From: Rhizobiales bacterium 2SD
GTDB lineage: Bacteria; Pseudomonadota; Alphaproteobacteria; Rhizobiales; Beijerinckiaceae
Direction: 5' to 3'
Length of the DNA stretch: 64,000 bases
Assembly (NCBI GenBank): GCA_005502805.1
Contig: SCMY01000014.1
Span: 62,001 to 126,000 of the forward strand
A program made the translations under genes and the position numbers. Shown here in pieces: positions 25,515-32,482 of this stretch (the stretch's first letter is position 1; each line of letters begins with the position of its first letter). The notes under the pieces were generated by a model that made no database searches, had not been told where the DNA came from, and worked only from the letters and a program-made list of their open reading frames with translations.

Positions 25515-25762
25515 TAAGCCGCCCTCCGCTCTTCATCCCGGGCACGTGCGATGCCATTGGCCGCTGCGGATGGTGTGCATTCGAGTCGCCATGCGATATC
25601 GACAGTGTCGAGGCCTTGTCGGAAGAGGCTAAGCGCAGCATCCGCGCCAATCTCATCCAGCTCATCGTGCCGAGCCGGCATTCCGGTCCCGATCAGCATC
25701 ACCGGACGCTCGGTGAAGAGACGCGCGTGGCGAAGGCTGTAGTTGGTGGCGCGCAGCGTCAT
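25514..25762 (-). CDS. Small helical protein (HTH-like)
   Basis: An 82-residue protein: YSLRHARLFTERPVMLIGTG, then a possible helix-turn-helix in ALSLFRQGLDTVDIAWRLEC and TPSAAANGIARARDEER. The start at 25762 opens MTLRATN and overlaps the GcrA-like gene stop by 4 nt. A DNA-binding role is suggested by the helix pattern only. Confidence 0.55.
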   Translation of the reverse strand: MTLRATNYSLRHARLFTERPVMLIGTGMPARHDELDEIGADAALSLFRQGLDTVDIAWRLECTPSAAANGIARARDEERRAA

Positions 25763-26370
25763 GCCACCCTCCGAGCGAATGCCTTGAGGTTCAGCTTGCG
25801 GTCGATGTCGCGAGTGTATGCGGGCGAATAGCTGAGCCCGGAGCAGTGCGAGCAGTAGGATTGGCCGGGCTCGACGAGGTTGCCGCAGTACCGCTTCTCG
25901 CTCGGCGCAGTGTTGTTCGGCCAGAGCGGCCAGCGACATTGCCCGTCGCGCAGATCGGCGAAGCTGAGGCGCGCGGGGTGCCAGTCGACCGGCGGTGCGT
26001 CCTCGGCCGTTGTCACGGCGACGCTGGGCTTCGCTCGGGCGACCGCCGCATCACGGCGCTCCTGTGCTCGCCGCAACCGCTCCTGCGCGCGAGCCAACGC
26101 TGCCACGCTGGCGTCGGCATTCGCCTTGCGAATGATGGCGCGGCGCGCTTCGGTCCCCTTGAGCGCAATTCCCTTCCGGAAGCAGCGCCCGATGACGGCG
26201 TTCCGGCTGCAACCGAGAATGGCGCCGATCTCCGATGCCGAATGGTCGCGGCCGAGCTCCCGCAGCGTCGCGTCGAGCTGATCGGTCCATTTGAACTTGC
26301 CCGTCACGCCGACCGGCTTCAGCCGACCGTTGACGCGCGCCCATGTAATGCAATCCTGCTGCATGGTCAT
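25759..26370 (-). CDS. GcrA-like cell-cycle transcription regulator
   Basis: A 203-residue protein. Residues 27-70 match the GcrA DNA-binding domain (KWTDQLDATLRELGRDHSAS; CSRNAVIGRCFRKGIAL). Residues 134-185 match its C-terminal domain (LSFADLRDGQCRWPLWPNNT; YCGNLVEPGQSYCSHC), which in host GcrA touches sigma70. GcrA normally activates promoters carrying methylated GANTC sites. The linker (85-120) is an Ala/Arg-rich helix. It may redirect host polymerase to phage promoters. Host GcrA itself must be elsewhere. Confidence 0.85.
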   Translation of the reverse strand: MTMQQDCITWARVNGRLKPVGVTGKFKWTDQLDATLRELGRDHSASEIGAILGCSRNAVIGRCFRKGIALKGTEARRAIIRKANADASVAALARAQERLRRAQERRDAAVARAKPSVAVTTAEDAPPVDWHPARLSFADLRDGQCRWPLWPNNTAPSEKRYCGNLVEPGQSYCSHCSGLSYSPAYTRDIDRKLNLKAFARRVA

Positions 26371-27104
26371 TGCTCGACGGACATTGAAGGGGCTTCCCGG
26401 CTGCGGCGCAGGAAGGCGGGGATTTCAGGCATTTCGCCGCTGGCGGCGATGACCTTGGCGCGCTCGACCGAGGCCGCGGCCTGGCGAGCGATGGCGTTCG
26501 CCGCCGCAAGGCCTCGGATGACGGGCTCGCCTGCCGGCTCGTCGGGAACATCCCCCTGTCCGCCGGCAGACGGCCCTGCCCCGGCCGGGGTCTGTGAATT
26601 CATGGGCGTCTCGGGGAGAGGCTGACGCCCCTCCCCGCCCGACGCTGCGGGCTCGCTTCCCGGCTCATTCCGGATGTGCGGCTCGACCGCGCTTTCTTGC
26701 TCCGATCCCGCCGTAAATGACGGGCTTTCGCCCCCAGCGCCGCCCTCGGAATCGGAGCCGTGTTGAGCAGACTGCGGGTCGCGTTCTGCCAGAGGACGGG
26801 CGGGCTGGTGTTCGGTGGTCTGACGCGTGCGCGCACCCGCGTCGCGCGCCACGTGCGCACGAGAGGGGACGGTCGCGGAAGCCTGATGATAGGCCTGCAG
26901 GTAGAGATCGAAGATCGCGTCGAATTCTGCGACCTCGTCCTGATCCTTGCCGAGGTGCTTGACGACGGCACGCAGCACCTTGACGTCGTAGCCATTGCCA
27001 CGGGCCTCGGCATAGACCTCCTTGATGTCGTCTTCGATCGTCCTCTTCTCCTCCTGGAGGCGCTGGACGCGTTCGACGATCGACCGAACCTGATCGTCGC
27101 TCAT
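26367..27104 (-). CDS. GapR-like (DUF2312) protein with long disordered tail
   Basis: A 245-residue protein. Residues 1-75 are a full DUF2312/GapR unit: RSIVERVQRLQEEKRTIEDD, IKEVYAEARGNGYDVKVLRA and EFDAIFDLYLQAYH. Host GapR is about 90 residues, coats overtwisted DNA ahead of polymerases and stimulates topoisomerases. Here about 150 residues of Pro/Ser/Gly-rich sequence follow, with a final helix (AAANAIARQAAASVERAKVI). The extension may recruit a partner. It lies next to the GcrA-like gene. Confidence 0.85.
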   Translation of the reverse strand: MSDDQVRSIVERVQRLQEEKRTIEDDIKEVYAEARGNGYDVKVLRAVVKHLGKDQDEVAEFDAIFDLYLQAYHQASATVPSRAHVARDAGARTRQTTEHQPARPLAERDPQSAQHGSDSEGGAGGESPSFTAGSEQESAVEPHIRNEPGSEPAASGGEGRQPLPETPMNSQTPAGAGPSAGGQGDVPDEPAGEPVIRGLAAANAIARQAAASVERAKVIAASGEMPEIPAFLRRSREAPSMSVEQ

Positions 27105-27496
27105 GACCGCTTCTCCATGAGGGTGCGCGCTGTCGCCAACGCCGCCTCCACCTCCGCCACCGCAGACAGACGAGGGTCTGCGCCCGTTGCGCGAAGGCCC
27201 GCCAGCTCAGCTTCAAGGGCCGCGATTTCATGCTCGATTTCCCGGATAAGGAGGGTTTCGGCTCTGGCTCGCAGCCAATCATCGACGCGCTTCAGCCGGC
27301 CGCGCGCCATCGACTCCAGCGTTCCGGGAAGCGTGCCGAGGCGGGATGCCAGCTGCCGCCGGCCGTCGCGAACAGACCCAGTCCGGCGGGCGGCCCTCAA
27401 CTCCAGTCTCGCGATGATGTCGCGACTCTGGTCCTGATACTCGACGGTACTCATAGCTGGTTGATCCGTCCGCGTGGCGTGGATGATCGGTCGCAT
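27101..27496 (-). CDS. Coiled-coil phage protein of unknown function
   Basis: A 131-residue protein, largely helical: DQSRDIIARLELRAARRTGS, LLIREIEHEIAALEAELAGL (a likely coiled coil) and EVEAALATARTLMEKRS. ATG 27496 was chosen because GGAG lies 8 nt upstream; ATG 27454 (MSTVEYQ) is a shorter alternative. Overlaps the GapR-like gene by 4 nt. Confidence 0.6.
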   Translation of the reverse strand: MRPIIHATRTDQPAMSTVEYQDQSRDIIARLELRAARRTGSVRDGRRQLASRLGTLPGTLESMARGRLKRVDDWLRARAETLLIREIEHEIAALEAELAGLRATGADPRLSAVAEVEAALATARTLMEKRS

Positions 27497-27834
27497 CGGT
27501 TCGTGCTCCATGGGGGAGCTTGGAGACACGAACTGAGGGTTCCCGGATGCGAAGGCTGGATTCGATCGTCGCCGAACTGCTGGCAGGCGTGCGGGCGAGG
27601 ATCGATGCCCAGGAACTCAAGGGCGTTGCCGACAACGACAACGGGACCGGCCCGCGCTTTCAGCGCGTGGCCGCCGAGTTGGAAGAACGTGGAAGGCGAA
27701 ACCGCCGGAAGCGGCGCCGAAAGACTTGCGTCGCCGCAGTGCCGGCAAAGATGGCGCGGTAACGAGCTCTGGCTGGTGATAACAGCCATCGGCTCGCCGC
27801 AGCGCGCCCAGATCGTCGCGTCTCGGGCCGCCAT
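27451..27834 (-). CDS. Putative zinc-ribbon protein
   Basis: A 127-codon frame whose ATG 27834 shares one base with the stop of the Cro-like gene. The N-terminal part has IWARCGEPMAVITSQSSLPR and HLCRHCGDASL, a Cys-X2-Cys-containing ribbon. The last 40 residues are Pro/Ser-rich and overlap the next gene's start, so the true C terminus is uncertain. A rightward frame at 27547-27762 competes for the same DNA. Confidence 0.45.
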   Translation of the reverse strand: MAARDATIWARCGEPMAVITSQSSLPRHLCRHCGDASLSAPLPAVSPSTFFQLGGHALKARAGPVVVVGNALEFLGIDPRPHACQQFGDDRIQPSHPGTLSSCLQAPPWSTNRCDRSSTPRGRINQL

Positions 27835-28082
27835 CAGGCAACCTCTTTTTCGCAGGGCTGCGGCCTTGCGATGCCGACCGGCCAAGTGGCGCTGTCCGGC
27901 CAATTCTCCGAAAGCCAACGGAGCCCGCGCGCGACACGACGCGCACCCATGTCGCCGCCCTCCCGCAAATGCTTGAGCCTTGTTCCCTCCCCGAACACCA
28001 GCGTCGAAACCCTGGATTCGGACAGCTGACGGGCGTCGGCATACGCTCGGGCGACCGCGAGAAATGTGTCGATGGCATTCAT
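27834..28082 (-). CDS. Cro-like/early regulator (putative)
   Basis: An 82-residue protein, the first gene of the leftward early operon and divergent from the repressor. It reads NAIDTFLAVARAYADARQLS, then STLVFGEGTRLKHLREGGDM and RRVARGLRWLSENWPDSATW. A helical DNA-binding fold is likely, and the position is that of cro. Start ATG 28082 is 14 nt left of the proximal operator. Regulator function is inference from position and helix pattern. Confidence 0.65.
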   Translation of the reverse strand: MNAIDTFLAVARAYADARQLSESRVSTLVFGEGTRLKHLREGGDMGARRVARGLRWLSENWPDSATWPVGIARPQPCEKEVA

Positions 28083-28090
28083 GCCACCAT

Positions 28091-28119
28091 TCTTGGAGCT
28101 ATTTTTAGCTCGAAGTCAA
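28091..28119 (-). promoter_or_regulatory. Leftward early promoter
   Basis: On the minus strand TTGACT (28119-28114) is a good -35 box. The operator at 28111-28096 fills the spacer, and a poor -10 (CAAGAA, 28095-28090) follows. The arrangement of TTGAC, then operator, then -10 mirrors the rightward promoter at 31164-31191. Confidence 0.5.
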
Positions 28120-28133
28120 GGCTATTTTTAGCC
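28096..28133 (+). promoter_or_regulatory. Repressor operators OL1 and OL2
   Basis: GAGCTATTTTTAGCTC (28096-28111) and GGCTATTTTTAGCC (28120-28133) share arms and the same TTTT centre; centres are 23 bp apart. They lie between the Cro-like start (28082) and the repressor start (28171). A partial copy, GAGCTAAATTTG, begins at 28154 just before the repressor ATG. The same element recurs at 31142-31185. Binding by the adjacent repressor is inference. Confidence 0.8.
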
Positions 28134-28170
28134 CGCGCATACCGCGCATTGTCGAGCTAAATTTGTCCCC

Positions 28171-28914
28171 ATGCCCGACAAAAGCCTACAACCACCCGAT
28201 ACCCTCGCAGGCCGAATTGACAAGCGCCTTGCCGCAACCGGCAAGACAGCTAAGGGGGCATCGCGGGAAGCTGGTCAGGGCGAGAGCTTCATCAAGAATA
28301 TTCGGACCGGGGCATCCAAGTCGCCGCGCACAGAAGGGTTGCGAGAGTTAGCAAGGGTCCTCCGCACCAGCCTTGAATGGTTGGCAGATGGGAGGGGCCC
28401 AGAGGAAGTTGAGCCGGCCGCGGGCGATGCCCCACCGCCAGATGCTAGTCTGCGCATTCCGCTGACCGCGCATCCGCAGAAGGGCGGAAAGCCGGATTTA
28501 GCCGTCCGCGGCATTGCTCTGGGTGGCAAGGAAGGCGACGGCGACTTCCAGCTCAACGGCGACGCGCTGCAGTACCTCGAGCGTCCGGCTGGGCTGATCA
28601 ACAAGCCCAATGCCTTCGCAGTCATCCTCCGCAACACCAGCATGGAGCCGGTCTACAAGCACGGCTGGCCGATCTTCGTGGATCCGGACGGTCGCAAGCC
28701 CGTCGACGGCGAGGACGTGCTGATTGAGCTGCACGGCGAGAGCGAGCACGAACCCGGCCCGGCTTTCATCAAGACGCTAGTCGGGCGCCGCGGCGGCCAG
28801 GTCCATCTCTCGCAATACAACCCGCCCCCGGCTGACCTCAGTTTTCCCGCCGATCGTGTGAAGCAGATTCTGCGGGTCATCCCCTATGTCGAGGCAATGG
28901 GGCTAGGCGTCTGA
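28171..28914 (+). CDS. CI-like phage repressor (S24 peptidase family)
   Basis: A 247-residue repressor. Residues 10-75 are a helix-turn-helix domain (TAKGASREAGQGESFIKNIR). The C-terminal S24 domain has the catalytic Ser in ILRNTSMEPVYKHG (about 155) and the Lys in FIKTLVGRRGG (about 200). Such repressors keep lysogeny and cleave themselves when RecA is activated. The expected Ala-Gly cleavage bond is not obvious; VRGIALGG (about 112-119) is the nearest candidate. No ribosome site precedes ATG 28171, so translation may be leaderless. Confidence 0.9.
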   Translation: MPDKSLQPPDTLAGRIDKRLAATGKTAKGASREAGQGESFIKNIRTGASKSPRTEGLRELARVLRTSLEWLADGRGPEEVEPAAGDAPPPDASLRIPLTAHPQKGGKPDLAVRGIALGGKEGDGDFQLNGDALQYLERPAGLINKPNAFAVILRNTSMEPVYKHGWPIFVDPDGRKPVDGEDVLIELHGESEHEPGPAFIKTLVGRRGGQVHLSQYNPPPADLSFPADRVKQILRVIPYVEAMGLGV

Positions 28915-28921
28915 GCGCAGG

Positions 28922-29590
28922 TCAAATGGGGCCGAATTCGAATAACCCCAATTGGCTCTCGCGAATCTGCTCCTCCTCCCACCCGAGCATTCTGTCGCGT
29001 TGTTCATTTACGCGGCGCCCGATAGCGACTCCGCACAGAACTTTGCAGCCGGCCTCCTCCAGAATCTCCTTCATCGCGAACATCTGTGAGCCGGTATGGA
29101 CGAAATCATCGAACAGGACGACTGGCGCTTTCGGCGCACTCATTAGCTTCAAATTTGCCTTCTGCAGTTCTTTGGATCTACGCCCGCCCGCTTCATGCTG
29201 CTTGGGTAGAGCTTGCTTCCAAAGCACCGCGGCTGCAGAGCCAGCAAGTTTTGCCTTCCGCGCGATATCTGCAGCCATCATCGCGGTAGCAAAATTGAGA
29301 TCACCGCCAACAATGCCCTGACGATTAGGGACGGGCACAATTACGGCTTCTGATGGCAGACGGTCACGAAGATAGAGCGCCGCATCACCCGCCAAGATCG
29401 GCAAAAAATCGCGGGCATTATTATTATTGAACCGGCGCTGAACGCCACCTACCATGAAATCCACATACCCATTAAAGGGCTCACATTTGGTCATTTTAAC
29501 ATAATTGCGAGCCGAATAGTCTTGTGACCGCCATTGAACATCTACATTCACCAGATAGCGCACCCGATGGTGCACCAATAGCTCGGTCAT
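28922..29590 (-). CDS. ComF-like phosphoribosyltransferase-domain protein
   Basis: A 222-residue protein. The PRPP-binding loop is PVVLFDDFVHTGSQMFAMKE (about 155-175) with the usual acidic pair, and an upstream VIVPVPNRQGIVGGD strand-loop matches the PRTase fold. ComF's zinc-finger N terminus is absent; instead there is a beta-rich start (RYLVNVDVQWRSQDYSARNY). It overlaps the DprA-like gene by 4 nt and ends 7 nt from the repressor end. The DNA is AT-richer than its neighbours. Likely partner of the DprA-like protein; reaction unknown. Confidence 0.8.
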   Translation of the reverse strand: MTELLVHHRVRYLVNVDVQWRSQDYSARNYVKMTKCEPFNGYVDFMVGGVQRRFNNNNARDFLPILAGDAALYLRDRLPSEAVIVPVPNRQGIVGGDLNFATAMMAADIARKAKLAGSAAAVLWKQALPKQHEAGGRRSKELQKANLKLMSAPKAPVVLFDDFVHTGSQMFAMKEILEEAGCKVLCGVAIGRRVNEQRDRMLGWEEEQIRESQLGLFEFGPI

Positions 29591-30330
29591 TTTAAAACTC
29601 GATTGAGAATGTCAGCGGTCTCGGTAAGAACCTCGACGCGTGGCTTGCCAATAAAGCTTGCCGGCCATGTAAGCCGGGGATCAGTCGCGACGGATTTCGT
29701 AATGAAAAGCCACCGGCCTAGCTTCTGACATTCAGCCGCCTGGTGGAGTGTGCCGGATGAATCCGACGCCTCAATGATCACAGTTGCGTCGCTGAGCGCC
29801 GCCATTACGCGGTTGCGTGCGGGAAAATTGCTCCGGAACACTTGAGTGCCAGCCTTGAATGGCGATACGAGCAAATGGCTGCGGTAAATCTCCATCTGCA
29901 GGTCGGCATGCTCTGCAGGATAGGCCTTATCAATCGGCGTGCCTATTACGGCCATGGTACGGCCGCCGGCGTCGATCGCGCCGCGATGAGCCTCGAAATC
30001 GACGCCGCGCGCCAATCCGCTAGTAACGACAACGCCAGACAGCGCGAGCTCACGCGCTAGGCGCCGGGCTCGGCGACGTCCATCATCGGAGACTTCTCTA
30101 GTTCCGACGATCGAGACGCAAGGAGCCTTCAAGAGGTCGATGTCGCCTGAAAGATAGATTTGCCCGGGGCGCTCGGCGACATCGCGCCTTAGCATCTCGA
30201 GTTGCCGAACTTCGAGTGCCGGACGCCCAGCAAACTGCAGGACGTCGTTCAGCCCATCCTGCCGCACGTTCGCGGGCGGGCGATAACGCGAGCGTCCGCG
30301 CGGTGCGTCACTATGGAGGGCCATTGCCAT
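29587..30330 (-). CDS. DprA/Smf-like SLOG-fold protein
   Basis: A 247-residue protein comprising mainly the Rossmann core of DprA: PCVSIVGTREVSDDGRRRAR, VVTSGLARGVDFEAHRGAID, GTPIDKAYPAEHADL, and FPARNRVMAALSDATVIIEA then SGTLHQAAECQKLGRW. All Smf motifs are kept. Host DprA loads RecA on incoming DNA and is longer, with extra end domains missing here. SLOG proteins elsewhere bind nucleotides. ATG 30330 or 30324 fits better than TTG 30336. Function with the PRTase is inferred to be phage defence or conversion. Confidence 0.85.
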   Translation of the reverse strand: MAMALHSDAPRGRSRYRPPANVRQDGLNDVLQFAGRPALEVRQLEMLRRDVAERPGQIYLSGDIDLLKAPCVSIVGTREVSDDGRRRARRLARELALSGVVVTSGLARGVDFEAHRGAIDAGGRTMAVIGTPIDKAYPAEHADLQMEIYRSHLLVSPFKAGTQVFRSNFPARNRVMAALSDATVIIEASDSSGTLHQAAECQKLGRWLFITKSVATDPRLTWPASFIGKPRVEVLTETADILNRVLK

Positions 30331-30458
30331 ACCCAATCGAGCTGTCTCCCGAATCGTGGGTCAATAGCCGAACAACATGCCGATCTTGTGGATTATGGTG
30401 GAAAACACAACCGACGGTTCGACTGCTGACAAATATTTTCAAAGCTTGCATCAGGAAA
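30331..30458 (-). promoter_or_regulatory. Gap upstream of the DprA-PRTase pair
   Basis: A 128-bp gap with AT-rich patches. CATAAT on the minus strand (30397-30392) could be a -10 box, but no matching -35 was found at the right distance. The gap is consistent with the cassette having its own promoter, active in the lysogen. No repressor operator of the GAGCTA type lies here. Confidence 0.35.
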
Positions 30459-30764
30459 TCAGGACAATGCTGACCTTGCGAGGTCGAAAGCACTCAGCGC
30501 GGCCTCGATCTCGCGCAGCTTGTCCTCCGATGGCGGCGCCAATATCCCGCCGGTCGCACCATCTCCCACTATGCCACACATCGGGATGACGCTGGCCTCG
30601 TCGTAGAGGCCGCTGTCGGCGAGCTCGAACTCGTAGCCAGGGAAACGCTCGCGCAAGTGCGCATCCAGCCGCTCCTTGGCGGCTTCGAAAGCCTTCTCCT
30701 GTCCCAGCGGCGGGAACACGACGATCCGCTTCGTCTCAGGCCGGCCTTCGTGCCAGGGCTTCAT
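30459..30764 (-). CDS. Hypothetical phage protein
   Basis: A 101-residue protein with RIVVFPPLGQEKAFEAAKER, FPGYEFELADSGLYDEASVI and a C-terminal helix EDKLREIEAALSAFDLARSA. It overlaps the preceding zinc-ribbon gene by 4 nt. Leftward, upstream of the DprA-like gene. No family recognised. Confidence 0.6.
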   Translation of the reverse strand: MKPWHEGRPETKRIVVFPPLGQEKAFEAAKERLDAHLRERFPGYEFELADSGLYDEASVIPMCGIVGDGATGGILAPPSEDKLREIEAALSAFDLARSALS

Positions 30765-31009
30765 CGCTCACCTCGCTTGATCGGGTAGAGGTTGATGTTC
30801 TTGCCGAGGCCGCCGCGCTCACGGCAGAGCGAGCAATGCAGGCGGTTGTGCAGGCCGAAAAGGCTGTAAGTGCCTTGAACGATGATGTCGGCGATGTCCG
30901 ACGCCTGCAGGCGCTTTGTCCTGCCGCAATCATCACAGCTGATGTCGATCGCGCGATACTGCGCGAGCTCCGGGCGCCGTGGAGCACCCTCCCCCCATGG
31001 CAAGCTCAT
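30761..31009 (-). CDS. Small zinc-ribbon protein
   Basis: An 82-residue protein with Cys pairs CDDCGRTK (about 25-32) and CSLCRERGG (about 58-66), a four-Cys zinc site. The middle reads DIIVQGTYSLFGLHNRLHC. Similar small zinc proteins are common in early regions of phages of Rhizobiales. It starts at 31009, divergent from the rightward operon, and may share the operators at 31142-31185. Confidence 0.65.
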   Translation of the reverse strand: MSLPWGEGAPRRPELAQYRAIDISCDDCGRTKRLQASDIADIIVQGTYSLFGLHNRLHCSLCRERGGLGKNINLYPIKRGER

Positions 31010-31141
31010 CGATACGCAACCCCTTAATGTTCTGTTTACGTTCTCATTGAAGGCAGAAACCGGGTGGCGAGTCGAGCCGGACCTTCGCGGCTATCCTGAC
31101 GGCAGATGTCAGGAGGTCGGGTCAAGGCTTGGATGCATAAA

Positions 31142-31185
31142 GAGCTATTTTTAGCCCTACACTCTTGACGAGCTATTTTTAGCTC
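31142..31185 (+). promoter_or_regulatory. Repressor operators OR1 and OR2
   Basis: GAGCTATTTTTAGCCC (31142-31157) and a perfect GAGCTATTTTTAGCTC (31170-31185), centres 28 bp apart. They copy the operators beside the repressor gene 3 kb away. The second lies between the -35 and -10 of the rightward promoter. This is the expected layout for a lysogeny switch with two controlled promoters. Confidence 0.82.
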
Positions 31186-31191
31186 TCTAGT
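31164..31191 (+). promoter_or_regulatory. Rightward early promoter
   Basis: TTGACG (31164-31169) is a near-consensus -35. After 16 bp, all operator, comes TCTAGT (31186-31191) as -10. The first gene starts at 31218. Repressor binding would block polymerase directly. Confidence 0.65.
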
Positions 31192-31217
31192 GTCTCTCCA
31201 TCGAACGGAGAGACGCG

Positions 31218-31508
31218 ATGTCCTCAGCAACCTTCACCCCGACCGAACTGTTCTGCGCCACGATGGCGATCTGGGACGGCATCTGCACCGCGCTGATGCC
31301 GGCGCGCGAGGGCGATATCAGCATTCCGGCGCCGGGCCATAGCATGGGCGCCCATGATGCCGCGCTATACTGCCAGGAGCAGATCATCCGCCTTGAGCAG
31401 GAGGAGCGCCGCGCGTTCTTCCGCGACTGCCTCGCCAAGCTCGACGCCAGCCTCGCCCGCATCGCCGCAAGCGATGACATCACCCGCTACTCGATCGCAG
31501 CGGAGTGA
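31218..31508 (+). CDS. Early phage protein of unknown function
   Basis: A 96-residue protein, first of the rightward operon: TPTELFCATMAIWDGICTAL and a helical C-terminal half (QEQIIRLEQEERRAFFRDCL). GGAGAGACGCG precedes ATG 31218. It lies immediately downstream of the operator-controlled promoter. No family recognised. Confidence 0.65.
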   Translation: MSSATFTPTELFCATMAIWDGICTALMPAREGDISIPAPGHSMGAHDAALYCQEQIIRLEQEERRAFFRDCLAKLDASLARIAASDDITRYSIAAE

Positions 31509-31512
31509 GGTC

Positions 31513-31743
31513 ATGAACCAGACCTATCTCAGCGGCTTCGATTTCTGGATCACCTCGGCGCGAGACGAACTCGCCGGCCATGGGATCGGCAAGGACCTGA
31601 GCTGGCGCGGGCTGCTGAGCCTCGCGCTCCGCTTCGTTCGGACCGCCCTCACCTACGCCAACCGGCTCGGCTGCCCCGCCCGCACGGCACTCTGCCTTCG
31701 CCTGATGAACTGGCTCCGCGCCGACATGCGGAGGGCAGCATGA
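31513..31743 (+). CDS. Early phage protein of unknown function
   Basis: A 76-residue protein (MNQTYLSGFDFWITSARDEL; LSLALRFVRTALTYANRLGC). GAGGTC precedes ATG 31513, which was preferred over a longer upstream reading that overlaps the previous gene. Its stop overlaps the next start by 4 nt. Confidence 0.6.
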   Translation: MNQTYLSGFDFWITSARDELAGHGIGKDLSWRGLLSLALRFVRTALTYANRLGCPARTALCLRLMNWLRADMRRAA

Positions 31744-31967
31744 TCCGCCGCCTCGCCCGTCAGGCGCTCGCTGCCTTCACATCATGGCGCCATGCCCGCC
31801 GCGTCGCCAAGACGGCCCCCGAGGTCGCTGAACTGCAGCGTGAGATCGCCAAGCGCTCGCGCCGCCACCGCAAGACTGAGCCTCTTCGACGCGAGCTCCG
31901 CGCCCGCGTCACGGCAGCACTCGCCCGCGAGCAGGGCATCACCATTCAGGAGAGGAAATTCTCATGA
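31740..31967 (+). CDS. Small very basic phage protein
   Basis: A 75-residue protein rich in Arg/Lys (ASWRHARRVAK-type HARRVAKTAPEVAELQREIA; KRSRRHRKTEPLRRELRARV). The charge suggests nucleic-acid binding. Coupled by ATGA overlaps on both sides. No family recognised. Confidence 0.6.
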   Translation: MIRRLARQALAAFTSWRHARRVAKTAPEVAELQREIAKRSRRHRKTEPLRRELRARVTAALAREQGITIQERKFS

Positions 31968-32479
31968 ACGCCCAGCCCGACATCGCCAAGGTTCAGCGCG
32001 ACCTCGAAGCCGCCAAGGTGCTCCGCGACCAGATCGCCCAGCTTGCCGACGGCGATGAGGAATTCGTCCGAGACACGCTGCAAGGCGAAACCGACCTAGA
32101 AGGCATCGTTCGCTCGCTCCTTGCCGGCATCGGCCTAGACGAGGCCATGGCCGACGGCATCGATGCCTTCGGCAAGGAACTTGCCACCCGTAAGGAGCGG
32201 CTCGCCAGCCGCGCCAAGCTCAAGCGTACGTTGGTTTGCACCGCGCTGGAGATCGCGGGCCGCAAGACGTTCGAGACCGACGTCGGCACCGTTACGCTGT
32301 CGGCGGTCAAGCCGAAGGCGATCGTCAACGAGGAAGCCGACATCCCGGCCGAGTTCTTCAAGCCACAGCCCCCGAAGCTTGACCAATCCGCGCTATCCGC
32401 CGCCCTCCGCGAGGGCCGCGAGGTACCCGGCGCTGTGCTTTCCAACGGCGGCAACACCATCCGCATTCTGAGGAAGTGA
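31964..32479 (+). CDS. Gp157-family phage protein
   Basis: A 171-residue protein: helical N-terminal half (EGIVRSLLAGIGLDEAMADG; ATRKERLASRAKLKRTLVCT), then TFETDVGTVTLSAVKPKAIV and DIPAEFFKPQPPKLDQSALS with a final NGGNTIRILRK. This is the Siphovirus Gp157 layout. In other phages it is found directly before recombinase genes, as here. It is associated with recombination or nuclease control; the molecular action is not established. Confidence 0.85.
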   Translation: MNAQPDIAKVQRDLEAAKVLRDQIAQLADGDEEFVRDTLQGETDLEGIVRSLLAGIGLDEAMADGIDAFGKELATRKERLASRAKLKRTLVCTALEIAGRKTFETDVGTVTLSAVKPKAIVNEEADIPAEFFKPQPPKLDQSALSAALREGREVPGAVLSNGGNTIRILRK

Positions 32480-32482
32480 CCG

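Noticed and set aside
27547-27762. A 71-codon rightward frame (MRRLDSIVAELL start)
   Set aside because: It competes with the leftward zinc-ribbon frame. The leftward one is coupled to the preceding gene by a shared base and has a Cys pair, so I preferred it, but the choice is close.
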